Below are positions 51,901-59,146 of a stretch of 64,000 nucleotides of DNA, one piece after another. The notes beneath the pieces were generated by a model. The model searched no databases and had not been told where the DNA came from. It saw only the letters and a program-made list of their open reading frames with translations. The translations under genes and the position numbers were made by a program. The DNA is from Reticulitermes speratus. Its lineage: Eukaryota; Arthropoda; Insecta; Blattodea; Rhinotermitidae. The stretch's first letter is position 1; every line of letters begins with the position of its first letter. The stretch is taken from contig JAJKFL010000042.1 of the NCBI GenBank assembly GCA_021186555.1, positions 8,843,781 through 8,907,780 of the forward strand. Direction: 5' to 3'.

Positions 51901-53333
51901 AAGATTAACCGTAGGTTTGTGTAATGGAAACTTGGAGTGATTGTAGGTAGAAGTGGATTTTTTCAAATATCATTTTGAGTTCAGGCCTCAAAGTGTTAAT
52001 TAGCTGAGATGATATCTTTTGGGTTTTCGTACCGTGTAGTGGTAAAATTTTTCGACGCTTTGGAGGAACATACTGCCTCCTTCGTTAGGGTGACTGACTT
52101 GGTGTGGCTCGATTCTGAAGTGATAAAGAAGAAAAATTTATGTTGATTATATAGGAAGATTTGACCAATCAGAGGGGGTAGAATTGTCCCGAGTCATTGG
52201 AAGTGAAGATTTCCAGGAAACTTTTATTCTGAAAATCTTCATAAATAAATAACAATTTCTTTCTTCATGGACTATTGACAATTTTATTTTAAAGGGCAAT
52301 TGTTTGAAATTTTGAGCAAGATACGTGGCTTCTTCTGTTGTTTTTATTCCAGCACTTCTGAAGAACCTTTCTTTTGAATTGTGTTTTGTTTTAATGTATT
52401 CACTACATTCGAATTTTTAGGCTAATTAAACGTGTATATTTATATTATGGTCTTTTGGATTGTTACACCACATTACCTTTGTTACATCCGTGGTCAGTTT
52501 TGGTGATTTGAGTCCATCCAGGGCAACATATGTAGTTTGTGTACCGATTGAGTTTTGTCTCATAGACTGTTCGATAGGCTGTCTCGTAAACCAACCTAAA
52601 AAAAATTGACCAAACCAGAACCGTGAAAAATCGAATGTCTTACACAAGTCGATATTCAGACCACTAACCTTACGATTTTGCGTCATGCTAATCAGTTCCT
52701 GGTGCAATTTTTTCCGAGTTCTCGATAATAAAGTGATTTTTTTTTTAAATAAAGAAACTTCTCGCCGGCTCCTCTTTACCTTCGTATCCAATTTTGCTCA
52801 CTGCGGCATTCAGTATCAAATATAGGCTGTTTTTTTAATATGTGTTCACAGTTCTGTTCACAACAGCAATTTGTCGTAACCCACACAATTCGTCAAGCTG
52901 ATATTATCACATTACAAGACAGTTGTGTTACAAACACACCTTCTGTCAAAATGTTGTGTCCATAAAAAGTTATCCTCCTTATATTTCGTGGAAACATAAC
53001 ATGCTTATGTGTTGGTATATAAATGATCTGTGAATTTTTTTATCTCTCCTGTAAAACTGTGAATCGGTGGGTTACGACAAGTTTCTGCTTCATGAGCGGT
53101 ATGTATCTTCTGTTTCTTCTTCATCAAGGGATTTATGTTTTTGGTTATTAAACTTATTACAGTAGCTGAGAATAAGCAAAGTTTGATGTGCACAGACAGA
53201 CACTTGCCTTACTCCATTACAGCTCTTGTTATCAAGACATGGCTGAGTGTAAGGTCTGAACGTAGGCTTACAGTAGGACTGGAAGGTCTTTACCGGCTGC
53301 GTCACAGCTCTCTGGACCGAACACACGTGACGT
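42917..53333 (-). CDS. EGFL7-like secreted protein gene, eight exons
   Basis: Minus-strand gene for an EMI-EGF-cbEGF-coiled-coil protein with the domain order and C-terminal C-x-C of vertebrate EGFL7/EGFL8, secreted matrix-associated factors. Exons in transcript order: 53333-53208, 52595-52477, 48735-48640, 46483-46359, 45057-44984, 44152-44036, 43432-43312, 42957-42917. Phases fit at all seven junctions: 2, 1, 1, 1, 0, 0, 1, provided one base is restored in the fourth exon. Six introns have GT-AG ends; the first has GC-AG. The signal-peptide exon upstream of 53333 was not found. Five of seven introns carry mobile elements. The gene is convergent with LLPH. The exact relation to insect orthologues would need a search. 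Confidence 0.9.
43312..43432 (-). CDS. EGFL7-like exon 7, coiled coil
   Basis: 121 nt, phase 0 in and 1 out. It reads [15 protein letters not shown] and then [20 protein letters not shown], a heptad-like helix equivalent to the LGRIDSLSEQISFLEEQL helix of human EGFL7. Donor GAAT|GTAAGTAC is strong; the acceptor ATTATTAG has a weak pyrimidine tract. Confidence 0.85.
43599..43893. mobile_element. PLE-like palindromic element in EGFL7-like intron 6
   Basis: Arms of about 100 bp (GAAATGCACTATTTTCACTC against GTGAAAATAGTGCATTTTG) with a 26-nt one-sided tail at 43599-43624 (TTTTCACCAGTAGCATTTTT) and a target duplication TTAACTTTCATTTTAT (43583-43598) / TTAAGTTTCATTTTAT (43894-43909), 15 of 16. The left arm has an intact ribozyme-like core; the right arm has a perfect stem II but a core reduced to CTGAAAT. 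Confidence 0.78.
43681..43728 (-). ncRNA. hammerhead-ribozyme-like motif (left arm)
   Basis: Minus strand: AGCCCC, CTGATGA (43723-43717, the full consensus core), extra T, hairpin GACCTT/AAGGCC with one A-C mismatch, GAAA (43700-43697), stem III ACA/TGT, A, then GGGGTT. Stem I AGCCCC/GGGGTT is 6 bp counting one G-T pair. Best overall combination of core and stem I in the window. Confidence 0.62.
44036..44152 (-). CDS. EGFL7-like exon 6, helical linker
   Basis: 117 nt, phase 0 at both ends. Acceptor CTCTCTCTACAG, donor ATT|GTAAGTAC. It reads [13 protein letters not shown], then [20 protein letters not shown] and HQLNDI, an amphipathic helix in the position of the first coiled coil of EGFL7. 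Confidence 0.88.
44434..44903. mobile_element. pogo/mariner-like element in EGFL7-like intron 5
   Basis: Inverted ends CAGTGGACCCTCGAACATCG and (minus strand) CAGTGGAACCTTGAACTTCG, flanked by TA at 44432-44433 and 44904-44905. Many GTCGAAC/TCGAAC motifs near both ends. 470 bp, no transposase. Confidence 0.82.
44984..45057 (-). CDS. EGFL7-like exon 5
   Basis: 74 nt, phase 1 in and 0 out. Acceptor ATTTACTTTGCAG, donor AAG|GTACTA. It reads [20 protein letters not shown] and KLEK, a linker running into helix. Confidence 0.85.
45625..46280 (+). mobile_element. LINE-B 3' region split by a SINE-1
   Basis: 45628-45740 encodes [18 protein letters not shown] and more of the LINE-B C-terminal region; after the SINE, GGAAGGATAATATTAAAATG resumes the expected sequence and ends in TTAGTTAGTTAG. 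Lies in EGFL7-like intron 4. Confidence 0.82.
45751..46037 (-). mobile_element. SINE-1 copy inserted in LINE-B
   Basis: Reverse SINE-1: GGTAAAGGTAAAGTTCACCC at left, CCGGACCATCC and GTAGCGAGTCGCTATACCGA at right. ATGGTGTA lies on both sides (45743-45750 and 46038-46045) as a short target duplication. Confidence 0.88.
46359..46483 (-). CDS. EGFL7-like exon 4, calcium-binding EGF domain, 1-nt frameshift
   Basis: Acceptor CTCTGTTTTCCAG; donor GAAG|GTAAGG. The exon opens in phase as DIDECVRS, the cbEGF start. The rest of the domain ([17 protein letters not shown], then SDERSC) is in the next frame. The exon is 125 nt where phases require a multiple of three; one missing C in the AGCCATGTGAC segment restores six cysteines in cbEGF spacing. 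Calcium-ligand positions (DIDE, N and F in TNTIGSF) are present. This is either an assembly deletion in a C-run or a real inactivating change. Confidence 0.88.
46490..47780. other. EGFL7-like intron 3, proximal part
   Basis: No repeat of the known families and no exon seen in this stretch. Short open frames on both strands show no domain. Confidence 0.45.
47783..48262 (+). mobile_element. hAT-type non-autonomous element, copy 2
   Basis: 480 bp, perfect 8-bp duplication ATTTATTA at 47775-47782 and 48263-48270. Ends AGACGTGGCCAAACAGTCG and (minus strand) CATAGATGGCTAGACC. Inside EGFL7-like intron 3. The cleanest of three copies for defining boundaries. Confidence 0.92.
48640..48735 (-). CDS. 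EGFL7-like exon 3, EGF domain
   Basis: 96 nt, phase 1 at both ends. Acceptor TTATGTTGCAG, donor CAG|GTAGGTG. It reads [20 protein letters not shown] and [11 protein letters not shown], with six cysteines in EGF spacing and the NGGSC motif, matching CQPPCRNGGSC of EGFL7. Confidence 0.93.
48910..48935. repeat. C-run
   Basis: Run of about 17 C near 48912-48928; a likely site of sequencing length error. Confidence 0.7.
49063..49976 (-). repeat. 114-bp tandem array, 8 units, left arm
   Basis: Unit boundaries set by GTCCGTACCGCGCAGTAAAC at 49177, 49291 ... 49861, exactly 114 bp. The outer units are the most diverged. The right flank AACCTGGTGGTACATAAAGT is mirrored at the left flank of the second array. 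It lies in EGFL7-like intron 2. Confidence 0.95.
50146..50450. mobile_element. inverted-repeat element between the two arrays
   Basis: CTACATTTACTTTCGAATTA at left pairs with TAATTCGAAAGTAAATGTAG at right; inner arms hold CATCTTCAGATG and CGTTTCGGAAGC. The arms contain CTGAAGATGGGAGC...GCTTCCGAAACG, a hammerhead-like hairpin (stem II 6 bp), but neither side closes a stem I. No tail or target duplication recognised. Confidence 0.65.
50915..51890 (+). repeat. 114-bp tandem array, 8 units, right arm
   Basis: The same 114-bp unit in the opposite orientation (ATGTGTTTTGTGTGGATC at 50981, 51095, ...). The first four units end ACTGAGCGGTACGG, the later ones ACTGCGCGGTACGG, so variants are segregated along the array. 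Left flank TATGTACCGCCAGGTTTAAC mirrors the first array. Confidence 0.95.
52010..52105. mobile_element. degenerate TTCTGGGATATGAC-family copy
   Basis: CTTTTGGGTTTTCGTACCGTG is an eroded terminus; TTTGGAGGAACATACTGCCTCC keeps the GGAGG/CCTCC stem in reverse, but the GAAAC and CTGANGA parts are mutated. Confidence 0.5.
52477..52595 (-). CDS. EGFL7-like exon 2 of those found, second half of EMI domain
   Basis: 119 nt, phase 2 in and 1 out. Acceptor AATTTTTTTTAG, donor AAAG|GTAATG. It reads [20 protein letters not shown] and [24 protein letters not shown] is the EMI hallmark; the order YRT..Y..CCPGW..GC matches human EGFL7. Confidence 0.93.
53208..53333 (-). CDS. EGFL7-like exon 1 of those found, first half of EMI domain
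   Basis: 126 nt, phase 2 in and 2 out. Acceptor TTTTTTCTCTGTACTTACAG is strong. It reads [20 protein letters not shown] and [18 protein letters not shown]... and ACSTYRT in human EGFL7 align with RHVCSV and SCNGVRLV. The donor must be AG|GCAAGT (GC at 53207-53206), as the GT one codon upstream gives the wrong phase. Signal peptide exon not identified. Confidence 0.9.
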
Positions 53334-53426
53334 CTGTAAGTACAGAGAAAAAAATGTCAAAATCGACATTATAACATTCGACTCTTTGGGACATTCAGGA
53401 CTGCAGACTAAGGCAAATTTTGATTT

Positions 53427-53540
53427 CAGGCTTCCGCCGCGATGTTGATGAAATGTACGCTCTTCTGGGATATTACGCGACGTCGTGTGGTAATTGCAAA
53501 CAATTAGCACACGACGTCGCGATATCCCAGAAGAGCGCAG
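53427..53540. mobile_element. two TTCTGGGATATGAC-family ends joined head to head
   Basis: Tail-like GCTTCCGCCGCGATGTTGATG at 53430-53450, then arms 53458-53496 and 53501-53537 that are near-perfect inverse copies (CGACGTCGTGTGGTAATTG / CAATTAGCACACGACGTCG) around a 4-nt loop. The ribozyme-like centre is absent, so this is an internal deletion to the two termini. Confidence 0.8.
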
Positions 53541-53544
53541 ATCT

Positions 53545-53925
53545 CATAAGGCAAATTTGTTTACAGTTTTTTTATACACCCTATTTAGCAGCTGAAAAGT
53601 AAGAAACAAGATTCAGTGGGTGTTATGACGAGGAAAACCACGTGGGGCAGGTTGCTTTTTGAATAGCCAATAATCGCTCATCTAGACAAATTTCTCGCTT
53701 TTATGGTATTTATGGTTTCATTATGGTTTTCTCAGCAGCACGGTGTTAATCGCTACACAGGGCCTGTTTCAGCATTGTTTTTCCCATTTGTCTCTTCATT
53801 CTGGTTTTCCGGATAAAATTGTGCATGCTTTTCTCATTTCCCAGATTACATGCCCGTCCCTTTCATTGCCCTTTATTTTATCACCCTAATAATACAGGGT
53901 GTTTATTTTTATAGTTTTCCAAGCA
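53545..53925. other. no gene seen; expected region for EGFL7-like 5' exon
   Basis: A signal-peptide exon could lie here or further upstream (higher coordinates); none was recognised. Confidence 0.35.
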
Positions 53926-53928
53926 CGG

Positions 53929-54010
53929 AAGCTTTATCGCATAGAAAGCCTGCGTCCGCCGGCATATCCCATGAAATCTTCCGTCCTCACGGAAGCGCTC
54001 AGAGAGACAC
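53929..54010 (+). repeat. dispersed repeat, copy 2
   Basis: Partner of 41838-41912. ATACAGGGTGTTTATTTTTA just upstream resembles a mariner-type terminus, so it may belong to a larger element. Confidence 0.45.
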
Positions 54011-54080
54011 TCTATCGGAATATATAAGTATATATATTCTCCTCAGAATCCTGTTCCTAAACATATTAAATTTATGTTTA

Positions 54081-54383
54081 AAGGTAAAGGTTTCCCCGTA
54101 ACAAGTCATGAAGACTCAGAGGGGGGATGTAATGTTGGGCTTTCATCCTTACTGTGACATTCGGCACAACTAGGAGGGCAGAGTTGTCAGCTCCACGCGC
54201 CGGCCGCACTATACCCCCAAGGAAATTCCTTGGTACACATTTCTGTTACAGGCTGAGTGGACTGAATACGGACAGAACGAATAGGTCACTTGAAAATTTC
54301 CAAGGACTATACCGGGAATCGAACCCGGAACTTCCTGTCTTGTGGCGCAGTGCTTCAACCAACTCAGCTCGCCCCAAATTTGT
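54081..54383 (-). mobile_element. SINE-6, tRNA-headed
   Basis: Minus strand starts GGGGCGAGCTGAGTTGGTTG (A box) with GGGTTCGATTCCCGG (B box), then CACTCAGCCTGTAACAG and ends AACCTTTACCTTTA. Body resembles SINE-1 (GGGTATAGTGCGGCCGGCGC) with a different tRNA head. The only copy in the window. Confidence 0.75.
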
Positions 54384-54594
54384 GTTTACCCCTTACAATT
54401 GGAGACCTATTTTTAAAACTATACAGAAGTATAGAATTTTATGCCCCTTTATTTGTATATAAAGTCCCATAATTGTGGAACCACAGGAAGAAATTATGAA
54501 AATGGCTTGTATTCACAAAATATGTTCAATATGTCTACCATTATGATTGATACACAAATGGGGGTGTTCTGTCGTTTCACCTCACCATTTGCTA

Positions 54595-54612
54595 AAAAAA
54601 AAAAAAAAAAGC
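54595..54612. repeat. A-run
   Basis: Eighteen-base A tract, not attached to a known SINE body. Confidence 0.7.
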
Positions 54613-54619
54613 CTCATCA

Positions 54620-55334
54620 TGGAACAGAAATTTGGAATGTAATTTGGCATTTTATTTTTACCCCCTGGTTGTAGACTTAAGGGACATCTGTAGCTTTTTC
54701 TAGCCCTGCCATGTAGATTGTAGCAACCAAAGGAAAACTGTGGTCATATATTCTCGCAAAAACTACCTGGTTTTTTGTTTGTCTACTTAAAAATAATTGA
54801 CAGCTCTCTTCATGAGACACTAATGACGTAACACGATGTGATTCTTCTTCAGACGCTCGTCTACCTTCTTTTTACTGACGCCTGCATGCTAAATGTACTT
54901 CAGTATTCGTTTATGGTGATGTCACTAATCCTCGCCAAAGCATATAATCATTCCAGCAGTCCAGCATGGCTACTACGCTCACATTCCCGTGACAGCTGTA
55001 AAGGTAACATAACTGGCGGGAGTAGCCTGGTTTACTGCGCCGTAAAGTTGTCCGGCCACTTAATAGCTGTGTGCCCATACGGTCGTTGTGTCACATACGC
55101 AGAGATTTACAACTGTTAAACTGTATCAAGTCACTTCCCCTCACCGTAAGCCAATTACCAATGTACTGTGCTTCGTCTGTGTCGGTGTGCATAGCCCTGA
55201 TGCACCTAGTCCTTACGTAGGAGCATTTGTTACACAAAATAAAACAGTGCGTTAGCAAATCTTAAAGAGAATATTTAAACCTAAAATGGAGGATGTAACA
55301 GAAAACGAGAAAATTCCTTGGTGAGGGAAGTCCG

Positions 55335-55335
<1 letters not shown>
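54620..55335. other. no gene seen
   Basis: An 93-codon plus open frame at 54838 has no recognisable domain; no shared repeat. Confidence 0.4.

Positions 55336-55337
<2 letters not shown>

Positions 55338-55367
<30 letters not shown>
55338..55367. repeat. (TC)n microsatellite
   Basis: About 14 TC units immediately beside the 3' end of a reverse SINE-4. Confidence 0.95.
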
Positions 55368-55368
<1 letters not shown>

Positions 55369-55600
55369 GCCTCGACAGCTGTAGTAAGCCTAGGCCACCT
55401 CTAGGAGGTTCTTCGATCACACTCAGACACACCACACTCGGTAGGACTCCTCTGGACGAGTGATCGGCCCGTCGCATAGACCACTACCTGACAACACACA
55501 ACACCCACAAGAGACAGACATCAATGCCCCCGGCGGGATTCGAAACCACAGTAAGCGAGCGGCCGTAGACCGCGCGGCCACTGGGATCGGCGTCCTTATT
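55368..55600 (-). mobile_element. SINE-4 copy
   Basis: CTAGGCCACCTCTAGGAGG, CGGTAGGACTCCTCTGGACG, GACAGACATCAATGCCCC, B box GGGATTCGAAACC and head GACCGCGCGGCCACTGGGA. A short deletion removes part of the anticodon-arm region. Confidence 0.85.
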
Positions 55601-55624
55601 TCTTACTCTTCACCAAACACTATC

Positions 55625-55760
55625 AAGAAAAAAGAGGTGGGTGGGTCATGTGGCACGCATGGAAGAGATGAAGAATGCTTAGGCCTACAGGGATTTGATC
55701 TTTAAAACTAAGGGGAAGAGACAACTTGGAAAACCTAAGTATGAATGGGAGCATCAATTT
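55625..55760 (+). mobile_element. LINE-B coding fragment
   Basis: Encodes KKRWVGHVARMEEMKNA, a stop, then KGKRQLGKPKYEWEHQF: the GHVARM...GKRPLGRPRRRWED region of insect LINE C-termini, before the part kept at 24840. Confidence 0.75.
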
Positions 55761-55769
55761 GAAATTAGT

Positions 55770-56300
55770 ATTAAAAGTCCATAGCATAAAGTTGTTATAA
55801 TAATATCTAAATTTGTAGTTCCTACCAAACATTAAACATTAGTTTTCCATTACGTAACCGCCCAGGTCCGAGTTTCAGCTTGGGAGCATGCCTTCAGGGG
55901 AAACTACTTGTTAGTTTAGGGGCTGCAAGTAGGGGATGAACAATATAAAGTTTATCAGAACGTGTGTTTGAGCTACCCTAATGGTTAGCTGAGCTATTAG
56001 CCTTGCCATTAAGGCAAATTGCCTTGTAACCCTTTAATAGTAATTTTGCTATGGGGCTAGGCTCTCGACAGACTTGCTTGTTGGAATGTAGCCATTAGTG
56101 TCTAATCTGCAGCGAACGAGTGTTTGTGACCAGAACGAGTGAGTGCAGTTGATTCGAACAAGTCTACAGCGCAGGATAGCTCCTGTAGAAATCCTCCCTC
56201 ATTACTGTACTCTGTCTCGTATTCATCATTGCCTTCTGCATACTAGCACTCTGACTAGCAGCGGTAGTAAGGTTGTGTATGTGAATTGTATCAAATTATG
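55770..56300. other. no gene seen
   Basis: No supported feature. Confidence 0.4.
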
Positions 56301-56307
56301 ATCAATA

Positions 56308-56570
56308 TGAGCTGATCCCAGTGGCCGTGCGGTCTAAGGCGTGGGTCTGCAGCCGTTCGCTTGCTGGGGTTGCGGGTTCGAATGCCGCCGGGGGCGTGGA
56401 TGTCTGTCTCTTGTGAGTGTAGTGTGTTGTCAGGTAGAGGTCTCTAAGCCGGGCTGATCACTCGTCCAGAGGAGTCCTACTGAGTGTGGTGTGTCGCAGT
56501 GTGATCTCAAAACCTAAAAAATGAGAATGCCTAGGCCTACGAGGGCTGTCGAGCCATTGAAGAAGAAGAA
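56308..56570 (+). mobile_element. SINE-4 copy, full length
   Basis: GATCCCAGTGGCCGTGCGG, B box GGGTTCGAATGCC, GTGGATGTCTGTCTC, GGCTGATCACTCGTCCAGAG, GAGGGCTGTCGAGCC and a GAAGAAGAAG tail. A LINE-B fragment follows directly. Confidence 0.88.
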
Positions 56571-56579
56571 GTTTAAAAG

Positions 56580-56720
56580 GAATAGAGTGAGAGTATGTGG
56601 AATGGATTTATTTAGCACAAGACAGGGGTCATTGGTAGGCTGTTGTGAAGACGGTAATGAACGTTCGGGTTTGATAAAATATAGGGGAATTTCTTTATTA
56701 GCTGAAAGCTTATTGTGTTT
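56580..56720 (+). mobile_element. LINE-B fragment
   Basis: GGCTGTTGTGAAGACGGTAATGAACGTTCGG with AATTTCTTTATTAGCTGAAAG follows the LINE-B 3' region; the tetranucleotide tail is lost. Confidence 0.65.
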
Positions 56721-56729
56721 GAAGAGAGG

Positions 56730-57205
56730 TTGCACCGTGTTAATTACAAGTAAATTGTTTGTACAGAGACTGAGACCACTCTTGCATTTCTGCGGTTACG
56801 TTCAATAATTTTATGTCTGGTAGTGTATAATATTCGCTAGTTTCAGCCCTGGTCTCGTAAGACAGGGTCCGCCCATAGCGCAAGAGTTATTTGAACCGTG
56901 TTGTCCTACGCAGTACCTAGCACACTGCGATGCTAATGCCGTGTCGACCAAGACGGATGCATAAATCACGCGATGTTTTAATGTTGCGGTATTCATAAAA
57001 AAAATGGTATTTCATTGTCTTGATACTGTGTGTTACTTTGTGTTGTGAAGATTTTGGTGAACTATGTAGAGTGATACTAGTCGTGAATTATGGAAGAACA
57101 AGTTAAAAATATCATGGAATTTTTTACGAAATTTTCTAGTAATAACATTGTGAACTGCCTACACGTGACCCCCTATCACGTCATCCATGCTTCAAGATAA
57201 AGTGT
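56730..57205. other. no gene seen
   Basis: No supported feature. Confidence 0.4.
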
Positions 57206-57209
57206 TATA

Positions 57210-57286
57210 CAGGTATACACAAAAGAATGGTGCGGTTTTAATAGTGTTCACTATTAAAACCGCACCATTCTTTTGTGTATGCCCTG
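57210..57286. mobile_element. 77-bp palindromic Tc1/mariner miniature
   Basis: Almost pure inverted repeat: TACACAAAAGAATGGTGCGG ... TTTTAATAGTG, TT, then the exact inverse to CCTG. TA flanks both sides (57208-57209, 57287-57288). Arms of about 37 bp with one small bulge near the ends; loop of 2 nt. Confidence 0.85.
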
Positions 57287-57481
57287 TATACAAATATCGA
57301 TATAGTGAGTTATATACAAATATCGATCATAACCCTTCTCGAAAAGATTACGTACTAGTCCTTCGTAAGTCACAAGTATTCCCCTTCCGCTTTTATGGAA
57401 ACAAAAAGTTCATTACCATGTTCACAAAAGCCAAAAATGGACCCCATTCTGAGCCGCATTATTCCAGTGAACTCTGAAGTT

Positions 57482-57625
57482 TTGACGGTAGTGACTGAAA
57501 AATACGGTCTTCTGGGCTATGAAGCCGTGTCATCTGGTAGAAATTGATTGACTTTACGGAGGAAGGTTCTGCCTCTATCTTCAGCACTGAAATTGCTGGT
57601 TCTTTGGGTTAGAAATGCATGCTGT
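57482..57625. mobile_element. degenerate TTCTGGGATATGAC-family copy with tail
   Basis: Tail-like TTTTGACGGTAGTGACTGA, terminus GTCTTCTGGGCTATGAAGCC, then CGGAGGAAGGTTCTGCCTC and TATCTTCAGCACTG as the eroded reverse arm (GAAAC part mutated to GTAAAG). Confidence 0.6.
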
Positions 57626-57724
57626 TACAGTTCAAGGAACATTGGCAAAAGGCGTTGCATTGCAAGCTGTTTGTAATTAACTGACGAACAGGTGTCTGTC
57701 TTGCTTCGTATAGACCAGGTCTTT

Positions 57725-57998
57725 GTTATTACTGCGGCCGGGACAGTGATTCGCTACGGGCTGGACGGTCCGGTGTTCGAACCCCGTGGAGGGGGTGAGA
57801 TTATCCGGTTTCAACAAGTCCGGCCCGAGGCCCACCCAGACTCCTGTACAGTGGGCACCGGGTGTCTTTCCCAGGGGTAAAGCGGCCGGGACGTGACGTT
57901 AACCACCCACCCACTTCTAGCGATGTGGTGGAGTATGGCAAATCTATACCTGTACCTCCCCTCTATGCCTGCCCGGCATGTTACGGGACAGCCTATAT
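57725..57998 (+). mobile_element. SINE-1 copy, interrupted at its 3' end
   Basis: GGGACAGTGATTCGCTACGG (upstream head shortened), GGTGTTCGAACCCCG as B box, CCACCCAGACTCCTGTACAG, GGTAAAGCGGCCGGGACG, ending TATGCCTGCCCGGCATG where the hAT copy 3 begins. Confidence 0.85.
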
Positions 57999-58493
57999 CA
58001 GATGTGGCCAAACAGTCGATAGCGGCAACTTTTTGGCCTTTATCAAAATTTATTTGCTACCTCAGTACGATCAAGCTCTTCGTTTGACAGCATTTTTTGG
58101 ATCAACTTACCTCTGAGAAGAAGCCTTCTCCCAGATGAAGGTAATTAAATCAAATACCGAAACCGTCTGACCGATGAACATTTAAAGTACTGCTTCACTT
58201 TGCCTAAGTAATTGTGAACCCTCTTTCAGTAAGTTGTCGCAAGATATGCAGTGTCAGGCATCAACTTCGCAATAGGAAGGTTAATGAAAACCTTTAGGTA
58301 AACTGTTTTAGTTTGAAAAGGTAAATTTTTAATAAATTAAACAATTGTACTTTCATATGTTTGATGTAATTATGCTATTTTACATTTCTTTGTCTAGTTG
58401 ACCTAATATTAGTACATTATGTACTGTGGCAGATCGCGAAAGATTATCTGTCTTTACAGTAGATCACTGAGTCCAAAAGTCTGGCCACGTATG
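57999..58493 (+). mobile_element. hAT-type non-autonomous element, copy 3
   Basis: Ends CAGATGTGGCCAAACAGTCG and (minus strand) CATACGTGGCCAGACTTTTG. Flanks GCCTATAT (57991-57998) and TCCTATAC (58494-58501) agree at 6 of 8. Inserted into the end of a SINE-1, so it is younger than that SINE. Confidence 0.88.
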
Positions 58494-58504
58494 TCCTATA
58501 CCTT

Positions 58505-59130
58505 TCTTTGTTACGCTGTCGTACGCAAGCGTCTTAGAAAGATGAAATATTTGTATGGTAGTTCGGAACAACCAATAGCCGAGTAAAATTGTTGTGATAC
58601 ATCAAAACAGTCATTACTTTGTTCGTGGTTTATAATTTGCGGGAATTCTTTAGCTTGTCTGGCGTTTGAGTGCATACTAGCGAAACGTCTGTTGAAAATT
58701 CAACGACAAAAATTTATAAACCCCATCTCTTGCTGCAGTTTCCACATATTACCGTTTTGTTGACCCGCTCGCTTACATTGTAGAATTTGGGGGATATTTT
58801 ATTTCGCGATTTTGCAGAACATCCTCGTTATGCACCCTTTTCCAGATAATGTCCCAGACTGCAATAACGACTGAGGCATAGATACCCCTCGTTGCCGTTC
58901 ATTACTGTCATCTTCCGGTCTTGTTCTGAACTGTCTCATAATATCCAGGTTCTTGCATAGCACACAGCCAGCCACACGCCATGTCCTGTTCTGTTGACAT
59001 ATAGCAGCACCTGTAGTTTACGGAACCCTTTAAGATTTCGACTTGACAAATTGACAGTTTAAGTCTCCGATTTTGGTTTACTACGATTTCAAACCGCATG
59101 TAAACAAAACCCTTTTTTTTTATTACAAAT
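58505..59130. other. no gene seen
   Basis: A minus open frame of 63 codons (58908-59099) has no domain. No shared repeat. Confidence 0.4.
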
Positions 59131-59146
59131 AACTACTTCTGTTGGC

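Noticed and set aside
42958..52476. miR-126-type hairpin in the EGFL7-like introns, as in vertebrates
   Set aside because: No hairpin resembling it was seen. The inverted repeats present are mobile elements or arrays.
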